A stretch of DNA of 64,000 nucleotides from Chamaea fasciata (lineage: Eukaryota; Chordata; Aves; Passeriformes; Sylviidae): the NCBI GenBank assembly GCA_029207755.1, contig JARCOQ010000002.1, positions 45,029,744-45,093,743 of the forward strand, given 5' to 3'. This document shows, one piece after another, positions 13,001 through 26,140 of this stretch. Positions within the stretch are counted from its first letter, which is position 1. Each line of letters begins with the position of its first letter. The position numbers and the translations under genes were made by a program. Under the pieces are notes generated by a model. It was not told the origin of the DNA. It searched no databases and was given only the letters and a program-made list of their open reading frames with translations.

Positions 13001-14569
13001 AGTGGAGCTATTTGACAGTGTGTAGACCATGTACAAATCATTGTTTCAAACATTGATTACTTGAAAAGAAAGCAAGATACCTAAGGTATAGACTTACTAT
13101 AGGAATATGCCGCATGTAGAAATAATGGTATAAAACAAAGCCCAATCTATTTTTTTTGCAGTGAAAGACAAGAGAAGGCTTCTCTTGCAGTGAAGACAAA
13201 ATTCTTGCAATATATGGGGATATAAAATGCTACTTGATCAAAGAGATACACTCTAATGTAGTATTAGACAATCTAATTATCTTTTGGGCTGTTCTGTAGA
13301 GGTTACATTATATGATTCAAAGGGTATACTAATTTCCTGTGTCATCCTGGGGAAGGTGCTGCTGGAAAATGTTCAGTGTATACAGTTTTGTTGCTCACAG
13401 AGGTAGTCTTAAAGTACATCTTAAAGGCCATTCTCCTTAACCTGTAACTTGCACATTAAGCATCAAGAGCAGAAGTGGTATATTTCTGTTGCAGATTGGG
13501 TACTAAGCCAGCAGCCTCAAAATGCTTCTTCTTTGTTTAGGATCTGTCTTCTGTGGGATTTCCTCCATTAGCTTCTCTCAGAGGAAGGCCAAACTTTCCT
13601 ACAGTACTTTACTATGTGCTCATCCTAGTCTCTCAATGCATAGCCTTTACATGAAGCATTGTTACAATCTTCTCCAAGGATTAAACAACTTCCCTAGCAA
13701 CAGTGCAAACACATTTTCATTCAACTCCTTCCAGTTCCTGAATGTGTAACCTGAAGGTGAGTCATTATCTTCACTTTTTCACAGTCACTTGGGTATCCAT
13801 ATCACTGCAGGAAGAGTATTCCTATGTGCTGTTGGATGCTAAATATCACAAATGCAACACTCAGTGTCTGTCTCCCTGACTTTCCAGTCTTCAGCTAACA
13901 ACATACCCAGGAAAGCTGTCGTGAAAATCAGTATGGCTGGAGGCAACTTCTCTTCTAGCCTCAGGTGTCAAAGTGCCAATCCCCTCCTTGATTCAGTCTT
14001 AAAAATGTAAGAACACAAATATCCAAAAATACTGCTTCTCTTCCTGTGCCATTCTCAGAAGAAAATCTGAATATAGTCTTGACCAGACCTTTTCTTCCCA
14101 AACTATTTCAGTAGCAAACAAAACTGCCATCCTTTCCATTTGCTCATTCTTGTGGCAAGCAGTAGAGAATTGTGGGGAAATTTTGAGAGCTACCTGTAAG
14201 TATTTTCACATGCATCTGTGAATGTATTAGGCTATATATCTGTTTTTAAAATGTCTCTTTATTTTTTTTCTTCTTTTGGGGATATTATATAGAAGACAGA
14301 CAAAGAGCACTAAATTGTATAAGAAATAAGAGCTGCTAGCTACTGATAGTAAAGCAAGATGCCCTTGACTAAAGAAAAAGCTTAAAATCTAAGCACATCA
14401 GGAAAATGAGCACATAATGAGGAAAGAGAAGTACATCAAGTGTCTACTAGAACTTGCTTGAGAATATAAAAATCTAGTGCTCTGGTATTGATGGTTTTGC
14501 CAAGCCCGGAATCAGATTCTATGACTCCTATGAGGCAAGTAAAATCAGTTAATTATGAAGTCTAACAAT
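10061..14569. other. Intergenic, nothing recognised
   Basis: A GATTCTATGATT at 11418-11429 could be the terminal octamer of a CR1 element, but nothing around it supports that. Otherwise AT-rich unique-looking sequence. Confidence 0.6.
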
Positions 14570-15247
14570 GGCAATGTTAAAGGTTTAAGGCAGATTTGGG
14601 AGGAAACCTCCTAAGGGGCCCTCCCTCCCCTCCCCCAACCAGTTCAGAAAAAAAACTTCTCAGAGAGAAGTGGAAAGAACCCTCTTTATTAAACAGACAA
14701 AGCACTCCCCAGCACAATAGATTGGACAGTACCCGATGACAAGAACTTCGTGCCGCTCTGGAGAGATGACGGATTTGGAAAAGAAGTCCTTCCTGGAGGT
14801 GGTTGCTCTGTCTCAGTTCCTCTGGCGCTGGGAAACATTGCTGCGCAGGATGGATCTTGGTGGGTTCCAGGTGCGAGCCCCCACGGCGCTGCCCTGTGTC
14901 CTCAGTCCAGGGAAATTGTAACAGTTCCAAGGAAAGGTGAAAAAAAAGGAGGGAAATAAAACAGGAAAGAAAAAAGGAAAAAAAAAAACAGGAGAAGGAA
15001 AAAAACCTGAGGCTTCTTCCCCTCTGCTAGCTACTCACTAACTAACTACTGAGAGCGAAAAAAAAAAACCACAAAGGAAAAAAAGATCTCTCCGTCCCTC
15101 ACTGTGTGTTGCTGAATCCGACTCTCAAGGCCAGCTGATGGAGGAGAGTTTCTGAAAACAAACCGCGTGCCTCTCCCTTCCCCCTGCTCCCAGACCCAAC
15201 AGAGGACTGGGGATACAAACCTCACAATGTCACCCCAGGACAGGCAA
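14570..15247 (-). mobile_element. Solo endogenous retrovirus LTR with perfect target duplication
   Basis: The LTR proper is 14575-15242 (668 bp). On the + strand it starts TGTTAAAGG and ends CACCCCAGGACA, so termini are TG...CA. It is flanked on both sides by the identical pentamer GGCAA (14570-14574 and 15243-15247). On the minus strand it begins TGTCCTGGGGTGACATTGTG and has AATAAA at 14690-14685, about 110 bp before its 3' end, which fixes the orientation. The interior has purine-rich tracts and higher GC than the flanks. The 60-117 codon frames inside it are not genes. A 5-bp duplication fits ERVL-like or other class-III integration. Confidence 0.92.
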
Positions 15248-15294
15248 TTAAAGAGAAATAGCCCCAAAGATATGTGCACATTCTAAAAATATGA

Positions 15295-15365
15295 AAGACT
15301 TGGCACTGACTACTTGTATGTTGCTGGTTATCCTTTAAGGCCTCTTCCTATCAGTATTCTAGGAA
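15295..15365 (+). mobile_element. Possible CR1 3' end remnant
   Basis: GTTATCCTTTAAGGCCTCTT followed by CCTATCAGTATTCTAGGAAA resembles a decayed CR1 3' end. The match is short, so confidence is low. Confidence 0.35.
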
Positions 15366-15557
15366 ATATCAAGGATACTTCCTAAGGAAGTGCTAGAAAA
15401 AGAGATGCCTCTGAGTCATGGTTGGACTGGATGTGCAGCTAGTTATACTGTGCATAAAAGGGTCCATTCAGTTTTGTACAAGACCTGACTAGAACAGTGC
15501 ACTTTTAGACTGGCTTTGGGGCTTATCTGCTGGATTAATACACCATAACAGAGTAGG

Positions 15558-15597
15558 TGTGACAGCCCACCCCTAAGGGGAAATGTGGGTCATCACA
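15558..15597. repeat. 40-bp imperfect palindrome
   Basis: The segment runs from TGTGA to TCACA, with inner arms CCCAC/GTGGG and core CCCCTAAGGGG. These three nested blocks pair symmetrically. It could be a terminus or centre of an unrecognised mobile element, or a regulatory palindrome. Confidence 0.6.
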
Positions 15598-17148
15598 GTA
15601 TGTTGGAGACAAACATCTTTATCTTTGGAAATGGACGGTGAATTTCTGGAAATTGTTTTCTGCTGGAGGGGCTGATCTGTGCCTTGGCTTTGTAACTGCA
15701 ACCGTTTTCTGACAATCGATGGACTGGGTATTTGACTGCACAGCTGAAAATTAAGCAGCCTGTTTGTGTAGTTATCCAGACAGTAAATGAGATGATCATA
15801 CCAACTAGGATGCAGCTGTTGTCACTTCAGCTGATGCAAAGCCAATGAAGTGTGAGAAGTAAAGATGTGACATTAAATGTTTTGAGAAATAGCAGGGGAA
15901 AAGACTTCTAACCATGCATTCTGGTTATGGTTAAAATGAATGTATTCCCTACTAGTCAATTACTGTGACTAGTAATTTCGAAAATACTATGAATCACAGG
16001 TTCACTAGAGTAGAAACTTGGGCATTTGTTGATAGTGTTTCTAAGTAAAATCAAACAAATTGTCTCCTATTTGGCATAACTAGAGCAGCCAAGTAGAGCC
16101 TAGTTCATTTTGCTGTCCATTTCCATGCTACTTTTTTCTTTATTTTTTTCAAAATAGCCTGTTAGAATAGGATGCCTAATTATAATAAACATTGCTCCAG
16201 ATAATACTACTATTTTCTCTTTTTTAAACTGATACAACTCTTTATTTTGCAAGTATATTCTAACTCTGCTCAATAAGTTGGGTTGTCATATTCTTAGACT
16301 GCCAAAATTTATCAGTTTACATCTGTCAATTTTAAGTCAACACTTCCACTATGGTTAGTCTGCTTGCTTGTGGTTGCCTACAGCTCAGCCTCGAGGATAA
16401 ACCTTCAAAGTACTAGATAATTACACTATTCCCACAGTTAATTTAAGCATTTCAATCAAAGAGGAAATAGCTTATAGTCTGTTCCCTGGTTGATTATAGT
16501 TTCTTCTATATTAAAAGGGCGCCACTTAACATTTGCCTTCTTATGCCAGATGGCAAGTTCCTAATTAAATTCACTTCTCATGTGCCTAATTTTTCTGCTT
16601 GCATTTTGGCAAAGCTAAAATCTCAGTAGGGCAAACAGATAGTTGGGGTATACTAACAACATTATTATTGTTATTTTTATGGTCTTTCTTATGAATGGTA
16701 GCTCAAAAAACATCTTATGGGTCAAGAGCTGTGACTTAACCTTTGGTACTAAAGCTTTGCTTCAATACAAGTTCAGAACGTCAAATCAGAATCTTGAAAA
16801 TTATTTTCTTTACACTTCTACTGTTGCTCCTTAAGGGCTGTTCAGGTTTTTTTCCACAGAAAGCAGAAGCACAAATTGCTATTTTATTGTGGTGGTTGAT
16901 AAGAAAAATTGCTTGTCCTTTTTCTGCTTTCTTTGCACTGGCCTTCTTTTTGTCTTCTTAGAAATACTAGAAGAGGTAAAAACTCCTGAGATAAGTGCTG
17001 AGCTTCCTTTGTCCACCTGATGAGGACAATCATCCTGATCCAGAAAAGTGACTCTGAATTAAGTACTTCAATCTTGCATTCTTAAATATGGTTCAGTAGA
17101 TTCTTCATGGAGTGATCTTGGGAAATCATCAATTATATTTTTTTAATG
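15598..17148. other. Intergenic, nothing recognised
   Basis: Unique-looking sequence between two LTRs. The frames here are short chance frames. Confidence 0.6.
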
Positions 17149-18237
17149 TGTAGTGGGTTCACCCTGGCTGGATTCCCAGCGCCCACTAGAGCTGCTCTAT
17201 CTCTCCTCTTCCAAGCTGAATGAGGGAGGAAAAATATAATGAAGGTTTCATGGGTTGAGATAAGGACTGGGAAAGATCACTCACCAAATATGGTCATGGG
17301 GAAAACAGACTTGATTTGGGGATATTACTCAATTTCTTACTAATAAAGTCAGAGCAGGATAATGAGAAGTAAAAACAAATTTTAAAAACACATTCCCCTA
17401 TTTCTCCCTCCTCATCTCTACCTCTTTCTCTAGCAGTGCAGAGAGACAGGGAATGGGAATTATAGTCAATTCATCACATGTTCCTGTCACTGCTCAGGGA
17501 GAGGAGTCTCCATTGCTCCAGTGTGGGGTCCCTCCCACGGGAGACAGTTCTCCATGAACTTCTCCAACATGAGCCTGTCGCATGGGCAACAGTTCTTCAC
17601 AAACTGTTGCAGTGTGGATCACTCTTCCACAGGGTGCAGTTCTTCAGGCAAAGCCTGCTCCAACATGTGTCCCCTACAGGGTCACAAGTCCTACCAGGAA
17701 ACCTGCTCCGGGTGCGGACACCTCTCTCTACGTGTGTGCAGGAGCCTGCTCCAGCATGGGCTTCCTATGGGGTCACAGCCTCCTCTCAGACATCCACCTG
17801 CTCCAGTGTGGGCTCCTCCATGGGCTCCAGGTGGATCTCTGCACCCCTGTGGATCCCCACGGGCTGCAGGGGCACAGCTGCTTCACGAGTCTTCATCATG
17901 GACTGCAGAGAAATCTCAGCTCCAGTGCCTGGACAACTCCTGCCCCTCCTTCAGCACTGACTCTGGGATCTGCAGGGCTGTCCCTCTCACGTGTTCTCAC
18001 TCCACTGCTCTTTGGCCACAGTTACATCTGCCCAATAATTCGTTTTTCCTTCTTAAATAATTTATGCCAGAGACATTACTGTCATTTCTGATTGGCCCGG
18101 CCTTGGCGAGCAGCATGTCTGTTTTGGAGCCAGCTGGCATTGGCTCTGTCAGACATGGGGAAAGCTTCTGGCAGTTTCTCACAGAAGGCACCTCTGTAGC
18201 CCCCATGCTATCCAAACCTGGCCATGCAAACCCAATA
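17149..18237 (+). mobile_element. Long solo LTR of a passerine-type endogenous retrovirus (about 1.1 kb)
   Basis: It begins TGTAGTGGGTTCACCCTGGC and ends near GCCATGCAAACCCAATA, both recognisable termini of a family frequent in songbirds. The middle (about 17470-17960) is GC-rich and consists of degenerate units built on CTGCTCCA(A/G)(C/T)(A/G)TG, which lack stop codons in all three forward frames. This explains the overlapping 160-, 179- and 169-codon frames at 17478-18091. The terminal CA appears mutated and I could not identify a target duplication, so the 3' edge is good to a few bases. No internal retroviral genes are present. Confidence 0.85.
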
Positions 18238-21200
18238 TGTAACTGTGTTTTGTTAACCAAAGATTGCCCAAGCCTTCAAGGTGTGAACTGTTTTGCTGGT
18301 TGACTCTGTACCTGAATGGTACATGTGTTAACTATTTCTTGGGAATTTAAAAACGAGGGACTCAGTTTCACAGTCAAAAATGGAAGTGCTATAAAATACT
18401 GTATACTCTTAGTTTCCAGAACAATAGCTAATATATCTGTGGTTTAGGCTCTTTTACTCTGTAGCACAAAAAAATGCTTTTTATTATGCCTTTTCTCACC
18501 CTCCACCCCATTTCTGGCATTTTAAAATGCTGGAGCTTTTTTTCCCTGGCATTCTTTTAGTGAGTCATAGGGTGTAGTATGATTTTGATTGCAAAATTAA
18601 TAGTAGTATACTTCAGAACAGCTTTACAATGGGAACTTGTAAAAGGAAAAATCATTTATCATTCAGTGGTTTATAGCATATTTTTAAAGGAAAAGTAAAA
18701 TGCTTTGGGAACATTGCTTTTTCTTGGCTACCAAAAAAACAGGAGATAATCAGTATTGGGTAAAAGCTTTTCCTACACTGACATTAATTCATTCAGTGGC
18801 AGTGAAAATATGTCTGATGTCAGAGAATGCATAATTTGGTTATATTATGGTGTATACTGTGCAGATTATTGAAGAACAGTGTGTCCTTTTGTCCATTAGT
18901 AAATTCATTGCACAACATAGGTGGGCATGGCCTAACCTGGGGGCTCTTTTTTCTTCTTGCTTGATGTGTTCTATTTATAAGACTGACCGTATCAGGGTAG
19001 ACCTTGGCAGGAGTTAAATATGATTGTCATTCCTTAGGGGCATATAAAAAAGACAGTCTCAGAAATCACAAATTTATCAAGGAGTAAAAAAGCAGGAATA
19101 AGCACAATGACAGTCTAAAAACTTGCAGCTTCAGAGGAACAGTTAAGAGGGGAAATTGCTGCAAAGGCCACAGAGCTGCAAGCCAAATTTCACAGGTGAT
19201 AAAATGGAAGCCTCCTTGAACTTCAGAGTTTTTTGCTGTAAAATTACTGAGGGGCCAGACATCAGGTCTGAAAGGAAGGGTCCTCTGAGCAAAGAGAAAT
19301 GGCCAGGAAATTACTTGTTCATAAGCGTTCTTCTGTTTACATTTGGTCTTATCTGGCTGCTTCCAGGTTCTCTATTTAAAAATTTTAAAGCAAAATAGTA
19401 TAATGTTGGTGCTTTTTTTGAGGAGCTCACAGTAAAGGAAACTTTGAAGCAGATCCACTTTAAAGTTCTGTTTTATATGCATAACTATAAACACAAATTG
19501 TCTAGAAATAGATCATGTAAACTTATGTAACTTTCTTATACAGCTGAAGCCTTCATTATTCCCAATTCCCTTTTGCATTGGATATTTATCAGAACGTGTG
19601 GACAGAAAGTCATGTAAAATGAAAAAAAAAATTACAACTTCTTGTGCCTAGATTAGTGCTAAATAAAATTTTTGATATAAATTCTTTATATTCTTGTGCT
19701 GCTCGTTCACTGATTTATACTAACACTCTCATTTTACTTGTATGAAGATTTAATTAGGATAATGACTGCATTTTACATATTAGCTAAAACATACATTTGA
19801 ATTAACTCCCTTTTCAATTCTATGTATTTTCTTCTGTAAGCTTTTAAATTTAGTTTTATGGGGGATATTTTTGCAAATACTTTTGATATTTTGTAAGCTG
19901 AACCTGTTCAACAAAAGAATTTAAAGAAATTTTCTTTAGGTCTCATAACAGATAGTTAAGTGTGTGTTCATTTTTTTATACTAAACTGCCAGTCTTATTT
20001 ATTCTCTTTCTTCGAGCATACATGCTGTTCTGTAGTATGACCATCCTAAAATAACTTTTCCCTCTTGTTTAACAAGAAAGAAACACAGTTTTAATACTGT
20101 ATCTTTACAATATTAAATAGTTTTCCATATTTTTATCACTTTTATTGAAGACTGAAGTTTTTAAAAAAATTAAACTAATGCAGACTCCTTCCATAATTTA
20201 ATAGTCAGTTGCTCCAAATATAAAATTGGAATCCACTAAATTCTGAGCATTGGGTCTGTCAGGGCAGGAGTTCTGGGACAGTGGTTCCTGTCATAGGATT
20301 CTGGCCAGAGCACTGCAATTTCCATATTTTCGCTTCTCTTCTTCGAAATCTTTTGAAACTGGAGACATTTTTCTTGTGTGCCTTAACTTTCTTTTTTTCT
20401 CTCTGGGAAGATGCATGGTGGTACTGAATGAGAAAACTATTCTAACTAATGAAGTAGACACTGGATTTAAACAGAATTTTATGTGCTTTATATGCTTTTG
20501 TTTCAAATGCAAATTAAATAAGTGCTTTCTTTGTCAGAATTAAATATATACTATGTTACTGGAATATAACATTTAATAATAAGATGGCAGACTTTTATAT
20601 CTCTCAATCACTAGTACTTCTGCCCTGTTGGTGGGTAGTGAAGGAAGCAAGAAAAAGAAGAGAAATGAAATAGGAAGAAAGCAAAAGAGAGTATTAAACA
20701 CATCATATTCTTTAGGGTTTGTATCTGTACAAGCCATTATGCAATATGAAAATGTGGGTACAGAGGCAGTGCTTCCAAGACCTAATAAACCTGTTCTACC
20801 ATGGAGGGACAGTCATTCTGGTTTTTGTTTCATACAGCCACCTGTGCTGGGTGACAGCCGTGTGTTTCACTTGAATGCCTCAGAATTCAGATATCCCAAG
20901 GCAGACTTCTGGCTCTGGACATTCAGTGCATTTCAGGTTTTGCTTTTGTTTTTAGTGAAGGCCAGATGATATAAGAGGAAATGTTATGACCAGAGAACAT
21001 GAATGGTGGTTCTTTGTTGCTTGTCACTGCTGTTGACATCTGTTGTAGAAGTGATTTGACATCCTGCACGAAATAGAATTGTAAATACACTATTCTGCCA
21101 GTCACAGAGTGTGCTCGCTGATGGAACTGTGAGTAGGTGCACAATGAATCATATCCTAAAATAAAAATCCCAATGCACAAAATAACACACCTATTTAAAA

Positions 21201-23154
21201 ATGCTTTGCTCCACCCTCCTGTCCAGAATATTAGAGAGTTTCATATAAACTGAAGTATACGCTTCTATATGCTTTGGTAAGTATACCAAAAAAAAACCCC
21301 CAAACATTTCTGGTTTCCTGCCTGAGAAAAAGCTAAAAATTAACTTCCTCAAGCTAACAGTATTTGCACACCATGCTTAGGAGAATGCTTGAATTATACC
21401 AACAATGCAACTGGACAAAATCATCGCAAATCTGTTTGGACATTTAGTGTTTGGTGGGCTTTTACCTCCTTAATACTTAGTTAGGCAACATTTTCTGCTT
21501 TTAAGGTAGTGCGAAGTCCCTCCATTGTGTCTTCTAGTCTGCATACGCTGCAGAGTCCAAATCAATCTTTTCAGCTGGACTCTTTGGAAGAGTCTACAAA
21601 ACATCTGCTTTTTTGTTTGCTCTTAGAAGATAAATTTATCCCAACTTACCTGTATTCCAGGGCAGCTGTCGGGCTTATCTTTGCACAGAGTGCAGTGGTG
21701 AGAACAGAGTACACATGCAGCTTTTCACTTGTTACTTCACTACTTAATCTCTTTAAAAGTTCATGCAGAATTATACTCACAGAAATGAAATCTTTTTTAA
21801 TCAGATTGCAAGAAGATGCAATCCAGGTAGAAGATACCATTTAACACATCCTTCCCCAAAAAAACCTTAACTAGCCCTCTGTGACAGTTTGAAACAGTTC
21901 TATATAACTTAATTTAGTGTCTATGTGAATTTGAAAAGAGATTGAGTAGAGCTGGTGAACAATAAGCAAAAAAGAAAAGATTCTTCTTCTGGACCCACTG
22001 AGTGTACTGGGGAGGAAAGGTGACAGAATGCATCAAAAAGTGGGATAGAGAAAAGGGGTGAGGCACAAGGAACAGAAACCCAACAACTGAAGCAGAGATT
22101 GAAACACTCTTAGGGTGATCAGGTAATAGACCCACAGCCAGCTGTTTGTACTCACAGATAAAAAAGTTCCTGGAAACCAGTCCCGCCATGCACTGAATCA
22201 CAGGGCAGTGGGATACTTATAAGTTCTTTAATTTTTGTATTGTCTCACATGGTACTTTTCAGATTTTTCTCTTTTAGCTTATTGTTGTAGTATTATTCAT
22301 TCTCTAATGAAACATTTATCACGAGTTTCAAAGCTGTTTTGAACCTCCTTATAGATATCATGGAATGGTCTAAGCAGATCTCCCTTAAAGCCTTATATTT
22401 GTGGGTCACACATTTATATTTTAAAAGGTTCCTATTGGAGTATTTTCCACTTTGTAACCCTTTAAAACAATTGCATTTTTATAGAGTTAATCGGTGCAAG
22501 AGAAACTTTCAAGTGTTTCTCTCTGTTTGTATGGGAAAGATAGAAGTCTCTTTTGGCTCACTCTTTTACTCAGGTTTAAAAGATTACATACCATTTTAAA
22601 TATTCAGCATAGCCCTATCCTTAGGAGGGGGCAAGGTCTCAATCTATCAATAAATGAGCAGCTGTCCTATCCCTCAAAAATTTAAAAAGCACATTAAATT
22701 TAGTCAATTCAAAATGCTCTGGAGGGAAACACTAGAAAAATTATTTCCAACACCTCTTGCTTGATGTCCCAGTGGAGCCTCTAATGTAGTGGGAAGGCAG
22801 GAGAACTGGAAAACATTGGGTTTGAAAAGGTGATTTTTCTGTGGCATCATTATTCAAGCTCATGAGTAACTAAAATGCCCAAGAACAAGAATAGATGATA
22901 CCTGGACATTTTCCCTCTGTTATTGGTAGTTCAGAGATGTCTGGTAAATAATTACTTTTTTTATTTTTTCCATTATTGAAACTATCCCCCACTTTAGTTG
23001 TTTTAGAATTTGGTTAATTATTGGTTTTACATTCATACATTTTTCCCCAAGATTTCTACCATTTTATCTTCAAATTTGCTTTTGCTACACTACTTGATCT
23101 TTCTAAACCTTTACCAAAGTATCTATTAATATTTCATATGTCAAAACTCCTGTT

Positions 23155-23205
23155 TCATAGAATCTTATAGGTTGAAAAAGATCTCTGCTATCATCTGGAG
23201 TTACA
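23155..23205 (-). mobile_element. Short CR1-like fragment
   Basis: TCATAGAATCTTATAGGTTG then AAAAAGATCTCTGCTATCAT resembles the reversed 3' terminus of CR1. Only about 50 bp are recognisable. Confidence 0.55.
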
Positions 23206-23307
23206 CATCTATACAACCTAATTTTAGTTATTTTTAGTGTTTTCCACATAATTATGGTATTTCAGATAAATTCCATTTCCTATACAGGCGAGAATATTCC
23301 TGTGTCC

Positions 23308-23363
23308 TAAATACCCTTTGCTTGCCAAATCCTTATCACCACTTAAATACCCTTTGCTTACCA
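23308..23363. repeat. 20-bp direct repeat, period 36
   Basis: TAAATACCCTTTGCTTGCCA at 23308-23327 recurs at 23344-23363 with one change (G to A). It is a local duplication. Confidence 0.9.
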
Positions 23364-25390
23364 CTGCGTGTCACTTTCTTTAAACATCTCACAGACTTGA
23401 AAAATACCTGACAAGACCAAATGTCTTCTATGTCCTTTCTAGTTAAATGAATTACTTTACTGATGCCTGATAGTGTCTCCTCCACCACTGTGTTGTTTTG
23501 TACTTTGAGGAATAAGCAGATGTTTTTGAAGTTGTACACTGAACTTTTGTTAAGAAAAAAAGAGAGGGAAAAAATGTAGAATGTGAAATAGCAGAATATT
23601 GAAACCATCATTTCTGTTGGGTTTTTTTCCTGAGATAAGTTTGCAAGTGCTGCTAGTTAGTCAGGTGCTGGTATGGGTGGACTCTGACAATCTGGAAGAT
23701 CAATATTTCTGCTTAGTTACCTTTCCAGGACTAAGTCACCAGCCATTGACTTTCAAAATCCAATTGAAAAAGAGGTTGGCAGTTTTGGGGTGAGGAATGG
23801 GATATCAGCATTCTTGAACTGTGCAGAAAATTACTTGAGAGACACAAAGATTTAGATTTTGTACAAATGCTATATAACCCCATAATTGAAGTTATTGGTC
23901 ATTATACTAATGGATTCCAATCTTACAGTTGCAGCAGAAATATTTTTTATTATTTTGCACATAGATTTTTGACTAATGTTTATTTCTCGTTTACTATAAA
24001 CTCTGCTGTCATGAGCATTGGCAGTCCAAACAGCTGTTGGGTGTCCAGTGTTTCATTTGTTTGTGTCAGTTTTAAGCTGAGTGAATTTCGGCCTATCACT
24101 TGTAAGATGTTGTCAGTTAAAGTGGTGAGGAGGGCAGTTCATGAATGTATCTTATTTTTTCTCCATTCTCAAGCAAAATTTTGCTTTCTCTTTCCTTTCT
24201 TTGTATTTAAATAGGAAGACAGCTGCCTTCAGATGGTACAGAGCTCACTGACAGTTGTTCTTTCTTCAGTCCTACTTCATGAGAACTTGAGAAGTTACTA
24301 ACTGAGGTATTTATTTGGTCTTTTCCTTTCTTTAAGTTTTAACTTTGCAGAAATTAGTTGTGTGGAAGAGCAAGGCAAAGGAAACATCTGGACCAGTGAA
24401 GAGAAATCGCATGTGGAAAATAGTACAAAGTTCTCTCATAAAGACAACTACTTGGTTATAGGATCTAATCTTTCAATAGCTAGGCACTATGTTAGTCAAT
24501 CTTCTTTATATGTTGAGAAATCAAATAATTACAAGTATGTCAAAAGAAAACATGTTAAAATGCAATTAAAAATATTGGGGTTTTGAGGGTCATGTACCCA
24601 GTTTCATCTGATCTTCTGAATTTCTCCAAGAATGGACAAAAGATTTTGCAGAAAATCCCTAGACATGAGTACCCAATTACCTAAATAATGACTAAATAAT
24701 GAACCTTCAAAACTGTCCATCATTTATAGGTTTCTTCCTCTAATACTATAAAGGAACTTCAATTGAAGAAAAGCTTTGGTACTAGCACAACATACAAATA
24801 CTTTCCTCACACTTTATCTGTCATACAACCTTGAGATTAAATACAAAATCTGTTTTAAAAATACTGATAAATATTTTTATTGGAAATATTTGTCATTTTT
24901 GGCAGATTCCGGTGAATTGATTTCTTTGCAGAGAAAAGAACACCATTTGTATATGTAAACAGAGTCTGATAAAGGATTTATCACCACAGAACTCATGAAG
25001 GGGAAAAAGTATCTTGTAAGCCTGCAATCAGTAGGATTTCTGTCAGTCCTAAATTTATGATCTGCAGCTGTTAAATGTGTGATAGGAGCTTCATCTTCTA
25101 AAGCATGATGACAGTATGAGCACATGGCTCAGAAAACGGAAACAGTGCTTTGGGGGATGAAACGTGGGTGACTGCAATGCCTCACACAGCACAAACCTTT
25201 TATTCTGTAAATCTTACAAATGTGTGTTTTAATGCTTTTTAAATTGTGGAAAGCAACCGGCACAGATTCTAACATATCTGAGGTTGAACAAGAAGTCTGC
25301 TGGTCAATGTTTGTGTAGGCAGCCTAATGTACCATGCCAGGCTGGAATTCTTTTTCTGCATTTGAGAGCTCAAAGCTTTGATGGTACTGG

Positions 25391-25411
25391 AAAAAAAAAA
25401 AAAAAAAAAAA
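25391..25411. repeat. Poly(A) tract, 21 bases
   Basis: An uninterrupted A run. No processed coding sequence is recognisable upstream and no target duplication is visible, so I treat it as a mononucleotide repeat rather than a retrocopy tail. Confidence 0.95.
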
Positions 25412-25979
25412 GGATGTCTTATAACTTCTGAAATGTCTGAAATCTGAAAGTGTGTAATACATGCAACTTTTATGTATATATATATATAGCTTCTAGTATT
25501 TATGTGTGTCTATGCATATATATGTATCTGTGTTTTAGATACCAAGATAGCCTTAACTTCTTGGAGAGACTGGTAATTGTTAGTATGGTTCTTGTATAAA
25601 ATTTATATGTGCTATTATAGGTATATTACAATATCTATATTTCCTTTTTTAAAGAGACTTTTTATATGCCAGCCAGTATATATTATAGCTAGAATAATGT
25701 TAGCATTAAAATGAAAAGTTTTCAGAAAATGGACTCTTAAAATTCAATTTTGATGTTACATACAGATTCAGAAAAGAAAGCAGAAGTCTTTTTTTGTTTC
25801 TAATGTTGCATTGTGTGCTGATAGCAGCCAGCTCTGATAGTGGTTTCTATGTGCAGGTTCTATGGAGTGCTCACATTCTCAGATTTTGGTAAAGAGGTTG
25901 GCGTTATGGGACAGGTTGAGCAATTTCAGTGCACGTTATGGATTGGTTATGTCTTACAGTGAGGCAGTTCATTTCTGGT

Positions 25980-26140
25980 GTCAGTACACAGCCGTTTTAG
26001 CAGTAGAATTAACCGCTTATGTCACAGATTATAATTAGCTGTGTCTGTGTGCCAGAGCAACAGGATGGAATGCAAAACATAGCCAAACATGTGAACGAAT
26101 TTTCTTCCAGTGATATTTGGCCAGACCTAAAATATCTTCC
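25980..26140 (+). promoter_or_regulatory. Possible muscle-type promoter upstream of exon A
   Basis: Upstream of the candidate first exon there is an MCAT-like GGAATG (26067-26072, CATTCC on the other strand, the TEAD site) and a CATGTG E-box (26088-26093). An AT-rich segment, GATATTTGG, lies near 26112. MCAT and E-box elements are common in promoters of striated-muscle genes, which would suit a sarcoglycan. The motifs are short and could occur by chance. There is no canonical TATA box and no CpG island. Confidence 0.33.

Larger units (their letters stand above)
18238..25979. other. Intergenic DNA upstream of the candidate SGCG promoter
   Basis: Contains one CR1 scrap, a 20-bp duplication and a poly(A) run. 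Open frames of up to 115 codons have no recognisable similarity. Confidence 0.6.

Noticed and set aside
14577..14930. 117-codon minus-strand open frame
   Set aside because: It is contained in the minus-oriented LTR with GGCAA target duplications and has no recognisable domain.
17478..18091. Three overlapping forward open frames of 160, 179 and 169 codons
   Set aside because: They lie in the GC-rich, stop-poor repeat block of an LTR, are open in all three frames at once, and resemble no protein.
20628..20969. 113-codon frame with a Lys-rich start
   Set aside because: Low-complexity purine stretch at the start and no homology or splice context. Treated as chance.
25391..25411. Poly(A) run as the tail of a processed pseudogene
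   Set aside because: No gene-derived sequence is recognisable upstream and no target duplication flanks it. Bird genomes contain few processed retrocopies.
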